Source: Bradyrhizobium sp. LLZ17
GTDB lineage: Bacteria; Pseudomonadota; Alphaproteobacteria; Rhizobiales; Xanthobacteraceae
DNA length: 64,000 nucleotides
Assembly (NCBI RefSeq): GCF_041200145.1
Contig: NZ_CP165734.1
Coordinates: 1,922,001 to 1,986,000 of the forward strand
Direction of reading: 5' to 3'
A program made the translations under genes and the position numbers. Under the pieces are notes generated by a model, which worked only from the letters and a program-made list of their open reading frames with translations, had not been told where the DNA came from and ran no database searches. Of the stretch, positions 52,899-62,811 are shown in pieces. The stretch's first letter is position 1; each line of letters opens with the position of its first letter.

Positions 52899-53404
52899 TG
52901 CAGTGCTCCCGACGCGGGATTGGCCCCGAGCGTCTTTTGCATGGTGGTGTTGGCCAGCCACTCGTCGTTGACGGTGATGCTGTTACGCTGCATGGCGACA
53001 TAGCCGCGCTTGGCGAAAAAGCCCTGCGCGTTATCGCTGGCGTCGACCGTCAGCTTTTCCGCGCCGCGACCGCCGGCAAGCTTTTCCAGCGCATCGACGA
53101 GCATGGTCGCCAACCCCTGTCCGGCGACGGCCGGATGCACATAGAGCATGCGGATGTGATCCTTACCCTGCAGCGAGGCGAAGCCCACGGGCGAGCCCTC
53201 CAATGTTGCGATCAAGGTCAAATCGGCCGCGAGCCGTTTGCCGAACTCATCGTCCTCCGCCGCCGCCATCCAGGCTTGCTGCTGCGCCTCGTTATAATCG
53301 TCGCCGGTCAGCTCCTCGATGCTGGCCGTGAAGATCGCGGCGAGCACCGGTAGGTCATCCGGCAGGAACGGCCGCAAGCCCGGCTTTGGAACCGCTTGTG
53401 CCAT
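52895..53404 (-). CDS. GNAT family N-acetyltransferase
   Basis: 169 residues from ATG 53404. A typical GNAT core: LRPFLPDDLPVLAAIFTASIEELTGDDYNEAQQQAW, FASLQGKDHIRMLYVHPAVAGQGLATMLVDALEKLA (the acetyl-CoA pyrophosphate loop VAGQGLA) and LTVDASDNAQGFFAKRGYVAMQR. The substrate is unknown. It overlaps cimA by 4 nt and the cysS stop by 1 nt, so cysS, GNAT and cimA are one coupled unit. The protein may act on a small amine or amino acid; nothing in the sequence decides. Confidence 0.88.
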   Translation of the reverse strand: MAQAVPKPGLRPFLPDDLPVLAAIFTASIEELTGDDYNEAQQQAWMAAAEDDEFGKRLAADLTLIATLEGSPVGFASLQGKDHIRMLYVHPAVAGQGLATMLVDALEKLAGGRGAEKLTVDASDNAQGFFAKRGYVAMQRNSITVNDEWLANTTMQKTLGANPASGALQ

Positions 53405-54801
53405 CACGCCAGCTCCCACGTCGTCACCGGCTTGCCGTCGGCATCCTTACCGTCCTTCAGCACGACGCCCTTCGCGACGAGCTCGTCCCGGATGCGATCG
53501 GACTCCTTGAAATCCTTTCGCGCCCGCGCGGCTGCGCGTTCGGCAATCAGGCGATCGATCTCGCTTGCGTCCACGCCGCTTGCCTGCTGCTTGCGGCCTT
53601 CCCATTGCGCGGCGCTCTCGGAAAGAAAGCCGAGCAGACGTAGCGACGCGGCGAGGCCACGCGCGTCGGAATTGTTGCGCAGGCCGTGCAGCGCGGCGAT
53701 CGCCAGCGACGTGTTGAGATCGTCGAGCAACGGCTCGACCACGGTCTCCGCCGGCTTGCCGGGCGCGACGTCCGCCGCAAAGCGATACCAGTCGTTGAGC
53801 GTCCTGGCGCTTTCCTCCAGCGACTTCATGGTCCAATCGATCGGCGAAGTGTAATGCGTCTTCAGCATGTTCAGGCGCAGCACCTCGCCCGGCCAATCCG
53901 CGAGCAGTTCGTGGATGGTGACGAAGTTGCCGAGCGACTTCGACATCTTTTCGCTCTCGACCTGCAGGAAGCCGTTGTGCATCCAGTAGTTCGCCATCCG
54001 CTCTCGGTGGAAGGCGCAGCAGGTCTGCGCGATCTCGTTCTCGTGATGCGGAAACACGAGATCGATGCCGCCACCGTGGATATCAAAATGCTCCCCGAGA
54101 TGCTTCCAGGCCATGGCCGAGCACTCGATGTGCCAGCCCGGACGGCCCTCTGCCTTGATGCCCGCCGGCGACGGCCATGACGGCTCGCCCGGCTTGGACG
54201 GCTTCCACAACACGAAGTCGGTGGCGTCGCGCTTGTAGGGCGCGACGTCGACGCGGGCGCCGGCGATCATCTCGTCCAGCGAACGTTTGGACAGCGCACC
54301 GTAGCGCGGCAGCCCGGAGTTGGCCGCGTTCATGGCCTGCGGCGAGAACAGTACATGGTCCTCGGCGACATAGGCGAAACCGCCGGCGATCAGCTTTTCG
54401 ATGATCTCGCGCATCTCGCCGATATGCTCGGTCGCGCGTGGCTCGACGCTCGGCCGGAGCGCGCCGAGCGCATCCACGTCGGCGTGAAACTGCCGGCCGG
54501 TCTGCTCGGTGACCTTGCGAATGGCCTCGTTCAGCGGCAGGCCGGGGAAATCACGCGCCGCGCGGTCGTTGATCTTGTCGTCCACGTCGGTGATGTTGCG
54601 GACATACGTGACGTGCGCCTCGCCATAGAGATGGCGCAGCAGCCGAAACAGCACGTCGAACACGATCACCGGCCGGGCGTTGCCGATATGGGCGAAGTCA
54701 TAGACGGTCGGTCCGCAGACATACATGCGGACATTGTTCGGATCGAGCGGCACAAAGGCGCGCTTTTCCCGGCTCAGCGTATCGTAAAGACGCAATTCCA
54801 T
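53404..54801 (-). CDS. cysS: Cysteinyl-tRNA synthetase
   Basis: 465 residues from ATG 54801 ([20 protein letters not shown]). Class I synthetase: HIGN at 38-41 (FAHIGNARP, the HIGH-like site), zinc-ligand Cys29, [34 protein letters not shown], and KMSKSLGN. It charges tRNA-Cys. The length and motif order are normal. It is the first gene of the cysS-GNAT-cimA unit. Confidence 0.97.
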   Translation of the reverse strand: MELRLYDTLSREKRAFVPLDPNNVRMYVCGPTVYDFAHIGNARPVIVFDVLFRLLRHLYGEAHVTYVRNITDVDDKINDRAARDFPGLPLNEAIRKVTEQTGRQFHADVDALGALRPSVEPRATEHIGEMREIIEKLIAGGFAYVAEDHVLFSPQAMNAANSGLPRYGALSKRSLDEMIAGARVDVAPYKRDATDFVLWKPSKPGEPSWPSPAGIKAEGRPGWHIECSAMAWKHLGEHFDIHGGGIDLVFPHHENEIAQTCCAFHRERMANYWMHNGFLQVESEKMSKSLGNFVTIHELLADWPGEVLRLNMLKTHYTSPIDWTMKSLEESARTLNDWYRFAADVAPGKPAETVVEPLLDDLNTSLAIAALHGLRNNSDARGLAASLRLLGFLSESAAQWEGRKQQASGVDASEIDRLIAERAAARARKDFKESDRIRDELVAKGVVLKDGKDADGKPVTTWELA

Positions 54802-55092
54802 ATGACACCCGTCGGCTGTTGGCCGGGCGTCCAGTGCTCTCAATGTTTTTGAGAAAAGACGGCTCCAGCCAGCGAATCGCTAGCTCGTAATCTCGCGGCA
54901 AATGGCGCAAATGACGAGGAGACCGTTCATGGCGGAACATATGGGCTATGAGCCGGCCCCGCGTCAAGAGAGCCGCGGAAAAGCCGTGTTATCTCCGCAA
55001 TGCGCAGGCCACCCGCCTTGATGGTTCATCATCCTTAACTATTTGGGCCCATTCTGGAACTGGCAGTTCCCCTTTTTGCCCCCGGTGCTTTC

Positions 55093-55398
55093 ATGCGATC
55101 ATTGCTCGCGCTCATGTCCTGCGCCTCCATCCTTGCGGCATCCAGCGCTGTCGCCGAGACCCGCGTCTTCATCATTCCGAACCAGGCGGAGGGCTACGGC
55201 GTCGACCAGTGCCTGGCCAAGGGCGACAAATGCGGCGCGCAGGTCGCCCGCAACTACTGCCAGTCACGCGATTTTGCCCAGGCTTCCGCCTATCGCCGGG
55301 TCGATCCCGACGAAATTACCGGCTCTGTCCCCAAATCCGGCGCAAACTGCTCCCATGGCCATTGCGACGAATATGTCGCAATCACCTGCCAGCGCTGA
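55093..55398 (+). CDS. Secreted cysteine-rich hypothetical protein (101 aa)
   Basis: ATG 55093 gives a signal peptide (MRSLLALMSCASILAASSAV, cleavage before ETRVFIIPNQ). The mature part has about six cysteines (QCLAKGDKCG, NYCQSRDF, ANCSHGHCDEYVAITCQR), suggesting disulfide bonds and export to the periplasm. No characterised family is recognised. The gene is short, with 290 nt of gene-free DNA upstream and a clear stop. It is of the general type of small secreted proteins seen in Bradyrhizobium. Confidence 0.7.
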   Translation: MRSLLALMSCASILAASSAVAETRVFIIPNQAEGYGVDQCLAKGDKCGAQVARNYCQSRDFAQASAYRRVDPDEITGSVPKSGANCSHGHCDEYVAITCQR

Positions 55399-55541
55399 AT
55401 TCGCTCGGAACTGGCGGACCTTAGGACCAGTCTTCGGCCCCTGAAACGACGTGACGCTGCCGCAGGAAGCGGCTATTGGAGGGCGCGCTTCGGCCCCTCG
55501 AGTCACATTGGAAAGACACTTGGGGCCGTGACCTCGCTAGA

Positions 55542-56721
55542 ATGGCGGATATGCCTGAATTTTTGTCTCTCTCCCGTCCCCGCTCCTTCCTTGCCTGTGC
55601 GGTGCTCCTGAGCACGATCGTGCTCGCCGGCGATGCTCTCGCGCAGGCTGGCCCTCCCGGACCACCGCCTCCGGGTGCGCAAGGCGGGCCCGGACCGAAC
55701 CCGATGTGTGTACGCCTGGAAGGACAGCTCGCCGGGCTCGACCGTGGGACGAACGGCGACCCCGCGCGCGACGAACAGATCCGCCGCTACCAGGACTCTC
55801 AGGCCAAGCAGCAGGCCGAGCTCGACCGCGTCACCATGCAGGCCAAGCGCATGGGTTGCGATTCCTCCGGCTTCTTCTCGCTCTTCAGCGGCCAGTCGGC
55901 GCAATGCGGTCCGGTCAACACCCAGATCCAGCAGATGCGCGCCAATCTGGACCAGATCACCGGCAACCTCGAACGCCTGCGCGGCGGCGGTGCCGGCGGC
56001 GCCAGCCCCGAGCGCGACAGCCAGCGCCGTTCGGTGCTGATCGCGCTCGCGCAGAACAATTGCGGACCGCAATATGCCAACGCCGTGCAGTCGCAGGGTG
56101 GCAACTTCCTGAGCAATCTGTTCGGCGGCGGCAACAACCCCAACAATCCGCAAGGGGTGCCGCCCGCCGACCTCGGCCCGCAATCCGGCACCTATCGCAC
56201 CGTGTGCGTGCGTACCTGCGACGGCGCCTATTTCCCGATCTCGTTCGCCACCGTGCCGGCGCGCTTCCCCGATGACGAGAGGACCTGCAAGGCGTTGTGT
56301 CCGGCGGCCGAAGCCGTGCTCTACGCCCACCGCAATCCGGGCGAGGACATGAACTCCGCGGTCTCGATCAGCGGACAGCCCTACGGCGCTGCCGACCGCC
56401 TTCAAATTCCGCACCGAGTTCAACCCGTCCTGCTCCTGCAAGGCCGCCGGCCAGAGCTGGGCGGACGCGCTGAAGTCCGCCGACGACAAGGCCAGCGTCG
56501 AGCAGCAGGGCGACATCATCGTCACCGAGGAAAGCGCCAAGAAGATGCAGCAGCGGCAGCTCACCAAGGGCGCGACCGGCAAGAAGGGCGCCGCACCCGC
56601 GCCAACGGCGGCCAACGCGCCAGCCGCAGCCCCGCCTGCCGATACCGGCACGGCGGCTAGCTCGGAGAACAAGCCGATCCGCTCGGTCGGCCCGACTTTC
56701 CTGCCGCAGCAACAGAAGTAG
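55542..56721 (+). pseudogene. DUF2865 domain-containing secreted protein, single-base frameshift
   Basis: From ATG 55542 (or 55551): signal peptide SFLACAVLLSTIVLAGDALAQ, then proline-rich GPPPPGAQGG, the DUF2865-like NPMCVRLEGQLAGLDRG, CDSSGFFSLFSGQSAQCGPV, RTVCVRTCDGAYFPISFATVPARFPDDERTCKALCPAAEAVLYAHRNPGEDM, and SISGQPY. The frame shifts at 56384-56388 (one extra base). Reading on in the other frame gives LPTAFKFRTEFNPSCSCKAAGQSWADALKSADDKAS and ends at TAG 56719-56721, the normal ending. Repaired length 392 codons. It is probably periplasmic, with many Cys pairs. Function unknown. Confidence 0.8.
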
Positions 56722-56734
56722 AGGCGTTCTCCGC

Positions 56735-56770
56735 TGTCATGCTCCGCGAAGGCGGGGCATCCAGTACTCC
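56735..56770. repeat. Partial GTCATGC-type palindromic repeat
   Basis: GTCATGCTCCGCGAAGGCGGGGCATCCAGTA matches the first half of the repeat at 27610-27708, but the closing half is missing and a different repeat follows directly. Probably a truncated copy. Confidence 0.6.
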
Positions 56771-56794
56771 GCGGCGCGGATTGGAACAGGTCTC

Positions 56795-56886
56795 GCAGGG
56801 TGGGCAAAAGCGCGCAGCGCTGTGCCCACCATTTTTACGGCGATTGGAAAAGAAGTGGTGGGCACGCTTCGCTTTGCCCACCCTAC
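56795..56886. repeat. Intergenic inverted repeat, (G)CAGGGTGGGCAAA...TTTGCCCACCCTAC family
   Basis: The ends GCAGGGTGGGCAAAAGCG and CGCTTTGCCCACCCTAC are near inverses. An inner pair TGTGCCCACCA / TGGTGGGCACG makes a second hairpin. It lies between the convergent DUF2865 and nadE genes. Confidence 0.8.
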
Positions 56887-56895
56887 TCGATCAAC

Positions 56896-58653
56896 TCACC
56901 CTTCGAACGCGTCGATTGACGCCTGATTGCCGCGCGACACGAGTGTCTCGTCCGCCGCGGCCAGCGGCTCGCCGCTGTCGCGAAAGCGGTTGGTGATGGG
57001 ATAGCGGCGGTCGCGGCCGAAATTCCTGGGCGTCACCTTGACGCCGGGCGCGGCCTGGCGTCGCTTGTATTCGGCGACGTTGAGGAGATGATCGACACGC
57101 ACCACCGTCTCGCGATCGAAACCGGCGGCGATGATCTGGTCGAGCGGCTGTTCGCGTTCGACCAGACGCTCGAGGATCGCATCGAGTACCTCATAGGGCG
57201 GCAGCGAGTCCTGATCGGTCTGGTTCTCGCGCAACTCTGCGGTCGGCGGGCGCGTGATGATGTCGGGCGGAATCACCTCGCCCGCGGGCCCAAGTGCGCC
57301 GTCGGGCTTCCAGCTATTGCGTAGCGCTGCCAGCCGAAACACCTGCGTCTTGGAGATGTCCTTGATCGGATTGAAGCCGCCGTTCATGTCGCCATAGAGC
57401 GTGGCGTAACCGACCGACATTTCCGACTTGTTGCCGGTCGTCACCACCATCAGCCCGGTCTTGTTGGAGATCGCCATCAGCAGCGTGCCGCGGGTGCGGG
57501 CCTGAAGATTTTCCTCGGTCATATCAGGCGGCAGATTCTTGAAGATGCCTTCGAGGATGGCCTCAAAACCGTTCACGGCTTCCGCGATCGGCAGCACCTC
57601 GTAGCGGATCCCCAAATGCCCGGCGAGTTCGCCGGCATCAGCGATCGAGCTCGCCGCCGTGTAGCGGTAAGGCAGCATCACGCCGTGGACCTGATCGGCG
57701 CCGAGCGCATCCACGGCGATCGCCGCGCACAGCGCGGAATCGATGCCGCCGGAAATGCCGAGCAGCACACCGGGAAAGCCGTTCTTGCCGACGTAATCGC
57801 GCAGGCCGACCACACAGGCGGCATAGTCGGCATGGTCGCCCTCGGGCTGCTCGGCGATCGGCCCGGCGCAGCGCCAGTCGTCACCGGTCCTGGTGAACCG
57901 CAGCGTGGTGATGCTCTCTTCAAATGCGGGCAGTTGAGCAGCAAGCGAGAGATCGCCGTTGAGCGCGAACGACGCCCCATCGAACACCAGATCGTCCTGG
58001 CCGCAGACCTGGTTGAGCCAGACCAGCGGCAGGCCGCTTTCGGTGACCCGCGCCACCGCCACAGACAGTCGCACGTCGTTCTTGTCGCGGGCATAGGGCG
58101 AGCCGTTCGGCACCAGAATGATTTCGGCGCCGGTCTCGGCCAGCGTCTCGACCACGTTCTCGTAGTCCTCGGATTCTTCCAGCCAGATGTCCTCGCAGAT
58201 CGGTACGCCAATCCGCACGCCGCGCACGGTGACGGGCCCTGAGGCAGGTCCGCGCGAGAACAGCCGCTTCTCGTCGAACACGCCGTAGTTCGGCAGGTTG
58301 CACTTGAAGCGCAAGCTCGCGATGCGGCCGCCATCGAGCAGCGCGCAGGCATTGTAGAGATTGCCGTCCTCGACCCAGGGCGTGCCGACCAGCATGGCCG
58401 GCCCGCCATCGGCGGTCTCGCGCGCCAGCGTTTCAATCGCGGCGCGACAGGCGGCCTGGAACGCCGGCTTCTGCACGAGGTCCTCCGGCGGATAGCCGGC
58501 GATGAACAATTCCGGAAACAGCACGAGATCGGCGCCATCCGCGGCCGCCTGTGCGCGCGCAGCCCGCGCCTTCGCGGCGTTGCCCTCGATGTCGCCCACG
58601 ACCGGATTGAGCTGGGCGAGCGTGACCGCGAATGCGTCGAGACGTTCGGTCAT
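56896..58653 (-). CDS. nadE: Glutamine-dependent NAD+ synthetase
   Basis: 585 residues, the long form. The N-terminal nitrilase domain (about 1-270) has the Glu-Lys-Cys triad in LVLFPELFIAGYPPEDL, RFKCNLPNYGVFDEKRLF and GVPICEDIWLEESED, which releases ammonia from glutamine. The C-terminal synthetase has the ATP loop GVLLGISGGIDSALCAAI, YTAASSIADAGELAGHLG, TTGNKSEMSVGYATLYGDMNGGFNPIKDISKTQVF and AEYKRRQAAPGVKVTPRNFGRDRRYPI. It makes NAD+ from nicotinate adenine dinucleotide. It is on the same strand as dgkA but unlinked from the nicotinate-breakdown genes, so it does not suggest salvage coupling. Confidence 0.96.
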   Translation of the reverse strand: MTERLDAFAVTLAQLNPVVGDIEGNAAKARAARAQAAADGADLVLFPELFIAGYPPEDLVQKPAFQAACRAAIETLARETADGGPAMLVGTPWVEDGNLYNACALLDGGRIASLRFKCNLPNYGVFDEKRLFSRGPASGPVTVRGVRIGVPICEDIWLEESEDYENVVETLAETGAEIILVPNGSPYARDKNDVRLSVAVARVTESGLPLVWLNQVCGQDDLVFDGASFALNGDLSLAAQLPAFEESITTLRFTRTGDDWRCAGPIAEQPEGDHADYAACVVGLRDYVGKNGFPGVLLGISGGIDSALCAAIAVDALGADQVHGVMLPYRYTAASSIADAGELAGHLGIRYEVLPIAEAVNGFEAILEGIFKNLPPDMTEENLQARTRGTLLMAISNKTGLMVVTTGNKSEMSVGYATLYGDMNGGFNPIKDISKTQVFRLAALRNSWKPDGALGPAGEVIPPDIITRPPTAELRENQTDQDSLPPYEVLDAILERLVEREQPLDQIIAAGFDRETVVRVDHLLNVAEYKRRQAAPGVKVTPRNFGRDRRYPITNRFRDSGEPLAAADETLVSRGNQASIDAFEG

Positions 58654-58676
58654 GTGCGCCTTGTCCGATGTTGTCG

Positions 58677-59030
58677 CTAAACGAAACCCAACCGCTCGAC
58701 GATGGCAAGGATCCAGAATGCCCCGGCCATCAGCAGCGCGACGCCGACCGCGGCTGAGCCCATGTCCTTGACCCGCCCGATCTGCTTGTCGTGATCCAAG
58801 GTCAGGCGGTCAGCGAGCTTCTCGATCGCGGTGTTGAGCAATTCAACCACCAGAACGAACGCCACCGCACACACCAATTCGACCGCGCGCATCGCGGTCG
58901 CGGCGACGAACCAGGCCAGCGGCAGCGACAACAGGAGCGCAACAATCTCCTCGCGGACGGCCTGCTCCGAGCGGAACGCAAAGGCCAGACCGTTGCGGGA
59001 GTTGATCGTGGCCTTCCAGATCCGCAGCAA
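58677..59030 (-). CDS. dgkA: Diacylglycerol kinase (DgkA)
   Basis: 117 residues, three membrane helices. Features: IWKATINSRNGLAFAFRSEQAVREEIVALLL, LVCAVAFVLVVELLNTAIEKLADRL (the ELLNTAIEKL signature with the catalytic Glu) and HDKQIGRVKDMGSAAV. The start is TTG 59030; no ATG gives a family-like N-terminus. It phosphorylates diacylglycerol in the inner membrane, recycling it from lipid and glucan transfer. The TTG is 4 nt after the stop of the upstream DAHP synthase gene on the same strand, so the two are probably co-transcribed. Confidence 0.9.
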   Translation of the reverse strand: MLRIWKATINSRNGLAFAFRSEQAVREEIVALLLSLPLAWFVAATAMRAVELVCAVAFVLVVELLNTAIEKLADRLTLDHDKQIGRVKDMGSAAVGVALLMAGAFWILAIVERLGFV

Positions 59031-59034
59031 GGTC

Positions 59035-60423
59035 CTAGAGCCCCGCTGCGGCCGGCATCGGCCTGACCTTGCCGGCGCGTTCCTGCTTGAGCAGCTCCGC
59101 GACCAGGAAGGCCATATCTATGGATTGCTCGGCATTGAGGCGGGGATCACAGACCGTGTGGTAGCGGTCGTTGAGATCCTCGTCGGTGATGGCGCGGGCG
59201 CCGCCGATACACTCGGTGACGTCCTGACCGGTCATCTCCAGATGCACGCCGCCGGCGTGGGTGCCTTCGGCGGCGTGAATCGTGAAGAACGACTTCACCT
59301 CCGACAGCACGCGGTCGAACGGCCGCGTCTTGTAGCCCGAGGTCGAGGTGATGGTATTGCCGTGCATGGGATCGCACGACCAGACCACCACCCTGCCCTC
59401 GCGCTTCACGGCGCGGATCAGGTTCGGCAGGTGGTCGGCGACCTTGTCCGAGCCAAAGCGGTTGATCAGCGTCAGCCGGCCGGGCTCGTTGTCGGGATTG
59501 AGCACGTCGATCAGCCTCAACAATTCGTCCGGCTTGAGCGAGGGGCCGCATTTCAGGCCGATCGGGTTCTTGATGCCGCGGAAATATTCGACATGGGCGT
59601 GATCGAGCTGGCGGGTGCGGTCGCCGATCCAGATCATGTGGCCTGAGGTCGCGTACCAGTCGCCGGTGGTGGAATCGACCCGGGTCATGGCCTGCTCGTA
59701 GCCGAGCAGCAGCGCCTCGTGGCTGGTGTAGAAATCGGTGGCGCGCAGCTCAGGATGAGCTTCAAGATCAAGGCCGCAGGCGCGCATGAAGTTCAGCGCG
59801 TCCGAGATTCGGTCGGCCAATTCCTTGTAGCGGCGGGATTGAGGTGAATCCTTCAGGAACCCGAGCATCCATTGATGCACGCTGCCGAGATTGGCGTAGC
59901 CGCCGGTGGCGAACGCGCGCAGCAGGTTCAGCGTCGCGGCCGACTGGCGATAGGCCATCAGCTGACGCTGCGGGTCCGGCACGCGCGCTTCCTTGGTGAA
60001 GGCGATGTCGTTGACGATGTCGCCGCGATAGCTCGGCAGCTCGACGCCGTTGATCTTCTCGGTCGGCGAGGAGCGTGGCTTGGCGAATTGGCCGGCGACG
60101 CGGCCGACCTTCACCACCGGCACCGCGCCGGCATAGGTCAGCACGACGGCCATCTGGAGCAGCACGCGGAAGAAATCGCGGATGTTGTTGGCGCCGTGCT
60201 CGGCAAAACTCTCGGCACAGTCGCCGCCCTGGAGCAGGAAAGCCTCGCCGGCCGCCACGCGCGCCAGCGCCTTTTTCAGGTTGCGCGCCTCGCCCGCAAA
60301 CACCAGCGGCGGAAAGGTCGCAAGCTGCGCCTCGACGTCGGCCAGGGCCTTCGCATCGGGATAGTCCGGCACCTGTAGCACCGGCTTGCTGCGCCAGGAC
60401 TCGGGCGTCCACCGCTCGGACAT
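59035..60423 (-). CDS. Class II 3-deoxy-7-phosphoheptulonate (DAHP) synthase
   Basis: 462 residues from ATG 60423 ([20 protein letters not shown]), with GGAGAG upstream; the longer frame is not used. Class II plant/Mycobacterium-type signature: [87 protein letters not shown] and [21 protein letters not shown], including the metal ligands Cys and His. It is the first step of aromatic amino acid synthesis, from phosphoenolpyruvate and erythrose 4-phosphate. The length is normal. Confidence 0.95.
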   Translation of the reverse strand: MSERWTPESWRSKPVLQVPDYPDAKALADVEAQLATFPPLVFAGEARNLKKALARVAAGEAFLLQGGDCAESFAEHGANNIRDFFRVLLQMAVVLTYAGAVPVVKVGRVAGQFAKPRSSPTEKINGVELPSYRGDIVNDIAFTKEARVPDPQRQLMAYRQSAATLNLLRAFATGGYANLGSVHQWMLGFLKDSPQSRRYKELADRISDALNFMRACGLDLEAHPELRATDFYTSHEALLLGYEQAMTRVDSTTGDWYATSGHMIWIGDRTRQLDHAHVEYFRGIKNPIGLKCGPSLKPDELLRLIDVLNPDNEPGRLTLINRFGSDKVADHLPNLIRAVKREGRVVVWSCDPMHGNTITSTSGYKTRPFDRVLSEVKSFFTIHAAEGTHAGGVHLEMTGQDVTECIGGARAITDEDLNDRYHTVCDPRLNAEQSIDMAFLVAELLKQERAGKVRPMPAAAGL

Positions 60424-60604
60424 CGCAATCTCTCCGTGAAGCAAAAAGTGCAACCTGATCTGTGGGTTGCGAGGGCCGCCTTATACACAGGCTGACCACG
60501 GGCCGCCAGTTGTAAATCCGTTTCGCACTGCAAACCCTTGCGGGGAAAGCTGAATTCGCATTTGCTGGGAGCCAGGGGAAACTCAGGCCAGACAGCTGGT
60601 GCCC

Positions 60605-61501
60605 ATGGACGCGGCGCGCGACGACGTTTTCATCGACGAGATCAGCTTCCCGGCGACCGACGGGTATGCGCTGAGCGGCACCCTGTTCCTGCCGCGCGGC
60701 ACCAAGCGCCATGCCGTGCTGATCAACTCCGCCACCGCTGTCCCGCGAAAAATCTACCGCGGCTTTGCCTCCTATCTCGCCCACCGCGGCTGCGCGGTGA
60801 TGACCTATGACTATCGCGGCATCGGCGATTCCCGGCGGCCCGCGATGGTCGGCTACAACCAGCCGAAATCGCTGGTCGGTTTCAAGGCCTCGATGTCGGA
60901 CTGGGCCGCACTCGACGTCACGGCCGCAGTGCGCTGGATGCGCGAGCGGTACACCACGCTGCCGTTTGCCTATGTCGGCCATTCCTTCGGCGGCCAGGCT
61001 CTTGGGCTGCTCGAAAACAATTCGGAAGTTTCGCGCGCCATGTTATTGGCCTCGCAGGCCGCGACCTGGCGGCTGATGACGTCGCCGGAAAAGTACCGCA
61101 TCTATGCCTTCATGAACTTTGTCGGCGTGCCGCTGGTCCACGCGCTCGGCTACGCGCCAGGCTGGGCCGGCATCGGCGAGGATTTGCCCAAGGGCGTGTT
61201 CCTGCAATGGGCCGAATGGGTCTCGAGCCCGCACTATCTGTTCGATTCCAAGCTGCCGGCGCTGGAGAATTTCGCCAAGTTCAAGGGCGAGCTGCGCGCG
61301 CTGTGCTTCTCCGACGATCCATGGGCAACGCGGCCTGCGGTGGAATTGCTCTCGAGTGGCTTTACCGCGATCAAGCCGGAGGTGCTGACCGTCAAACCAT
61401 CCGACGTCGGGGCCAAGGCGATCGGCCATTTCGGCTTCTTCCGCCCCGAGTACCGCGACACGCTCTGGCGCAGCGTGGCGGAATGGGTCCAGGGGGAGTG
61501 A
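60605..61501 (+). CDS. Alpha/beta hydrolase (COG4757-like)
   Basis: 298 residues from ATG 60605 (a GTG 6 nt upstream is possible). Seen are DEISFPATDGYALSGTLFLPRGTKRHAVLINSATAVPRKIYRGFASYLAHRGCAVMTYDYRGIGDS, the nucleophile elbow in PFAYVGHSFGGQALGLL, and later HFGFFRPEYRDTLWRSVAEWV with the likely catalytic His. This is typical of a small group of cytoplasmic esterase-like hydrolases. The substrate is unknown. It is alone on the plus strand between DAHP synthase (divergent) and the histidine kinase (convergent, 3-nt gap). Confidence 0.88.
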   Translation: MDAARDDVFIDEISFPATDGYALSGTLFLPRGTKRHAVLINSATAVPRKIYRGFASYLAHRGCAVMTYDYRGIGDSRRPAMVGYNQPKSLVGFKASMSDWAALDVTAAVRWMRERYTTLPFAYVGHSFGGQALGLLENNSEVSRAMLLASQAATWRLMTSPEKYRIYAFMNFVGVPLVHALGYAPGWAGIGEDLPKGVFLQWAEWVSSPHYLFDSKLPALENFAKFKGELRALCFSDDPWATRPAVELLSSGFTAIKPEVLTVKPSDVGAKAIGHFGFFRPEYRDTLWRSVAEWVQGE

Positions 61502-61504
61502 TCG

Positions 61505-62811
61505 TCAAACGGCTGCGGGCAATCTGGCGATGATCCTCAATCCGGTTCGCCCCGCTTCAGTGATGTTTACAGCTTCAATCGATCCGCCAAGCCGATCGAC
61601 CATCCGCTTGACGATCGAAAGGCCAAGACCGACGCCGTCGCCCTCCGGATGCTGGCCGCGGAAGAACGGCTCAAATATCCGATCGATCTCGTCCGGAGCC
61701 ACGCCGGACCCGGTGTCCTCGATCTGAAGGATCGCCGCCGCGCCGTCCCGGTCACACACGCATCGATCCGTCCGCCTCGCCGGGTGAAGCGCAGCGCATT
61801 GTCGAGGAGATTGCGGACCAGCGCGGCAAGCATCACCACTTCACCGCGAACCGCGACGGGTTCGACGCGCGCGAAGCCGAGATCGATGCCGCGATTGGCT
61901 GCTTCTGGCAACGTATCGGCGACGACCTCTTTCGCCACGCCATCAAGCGCCACGAGTGACATCGTCACACGGTCGTATGATCCCGCCTCCTGCCTTGCGA
62001 GCGCGAGCAATTGCTCCAGGAGACGTTTCGTCCTGCGAATTCCCTGCTGGAGCACCGCGACGCGATCGCGCGCGGCCGCGGGCAGATCGACCGGGTCAAG
62101 ATTCTCCGCTTGCAAGCTCAGCGCGGTGATCGGCGTACGCAATTCATGCGCCGCATCCGCAACGAAGCGCCGCTGCTGGTCCATCAAAAGGCGCACCCGT
62201 TGCAACAGCCCGTTGATCGACGCAATAAACGGATGCAGCTCGCTGGGCATCTGCGCCGTCGGCAGTGGCGTCATGTCGTCGGCACGTCTTCTGTCGAGAC
62301 TGCCGGCAAGGCGAACCATCGGCCGCAGCGAGCGCGCGATAACGATGGCGGTGACCAGCAGCAGGCAGGGAATGAGCGCCGCGATCGGCAGCACGGTGCG
62401 GAATCCCATGTCGCTTGCGATCTCGTCGCGCACCGAGGTGCGTTGCGCCACCGCAAAGCGCGTGCCGTCCGGCCGCGTTCGCAGCAGCACGCGGATGGGC
62501 TGTTCCCTTCGCGTTGCGAGCGCAAGACCGTCCTTGAGGCCCCAGAGCTTGAGCTCGCCATTGTCACTCGGCGGCGTGGCGGACTGTTCGATCAGCCACA
62601 CTTCGGCGTCCTCATCAACGCCGTGCAGCTCGCGACCGCCGGTGAGGTTCGCCGACTGGACGAGAGCCGCGATCTGGATCAGGACGGAGTCCTGCATCTC
62701 GATGGCCTCGTCGAAAGCCCAGTGATGAGCGAACAGGCCGCCGGCAATGCCGGTCAGCAGGATGATCGCGGTCAGGCCCGCGAAAAGACGCCCTCGCAAC
62801 GACCTGATCAT
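61505..62811 (-). pseudogene. Two-component sensor histidine kinase (QseC/PmrB-like), single-base frameshift
   Basis: The frame from ATG 62811: two membrane helices (LFAGLTAIILLTGIAGGLFAHHW and VLPIAALIPCLLLVTAIVIAR) around a periplasmic sensor domain, HAMP-like linker, H-box DAAHELRTPITALSLQ with phospho-acceptor His222, and N-box [10 protein letters not shown]. Then the frame breaks after RIDACVTG. In the other frame the G-boxes continue ([42 protein letters not shown]) to 61505. The break is one missing base in the CACACAC tract 61753-61759. Repaired length 435 codons. It overlaps the response regulator by 4 nt, so the pair is coupled. Confidence 0.85.
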
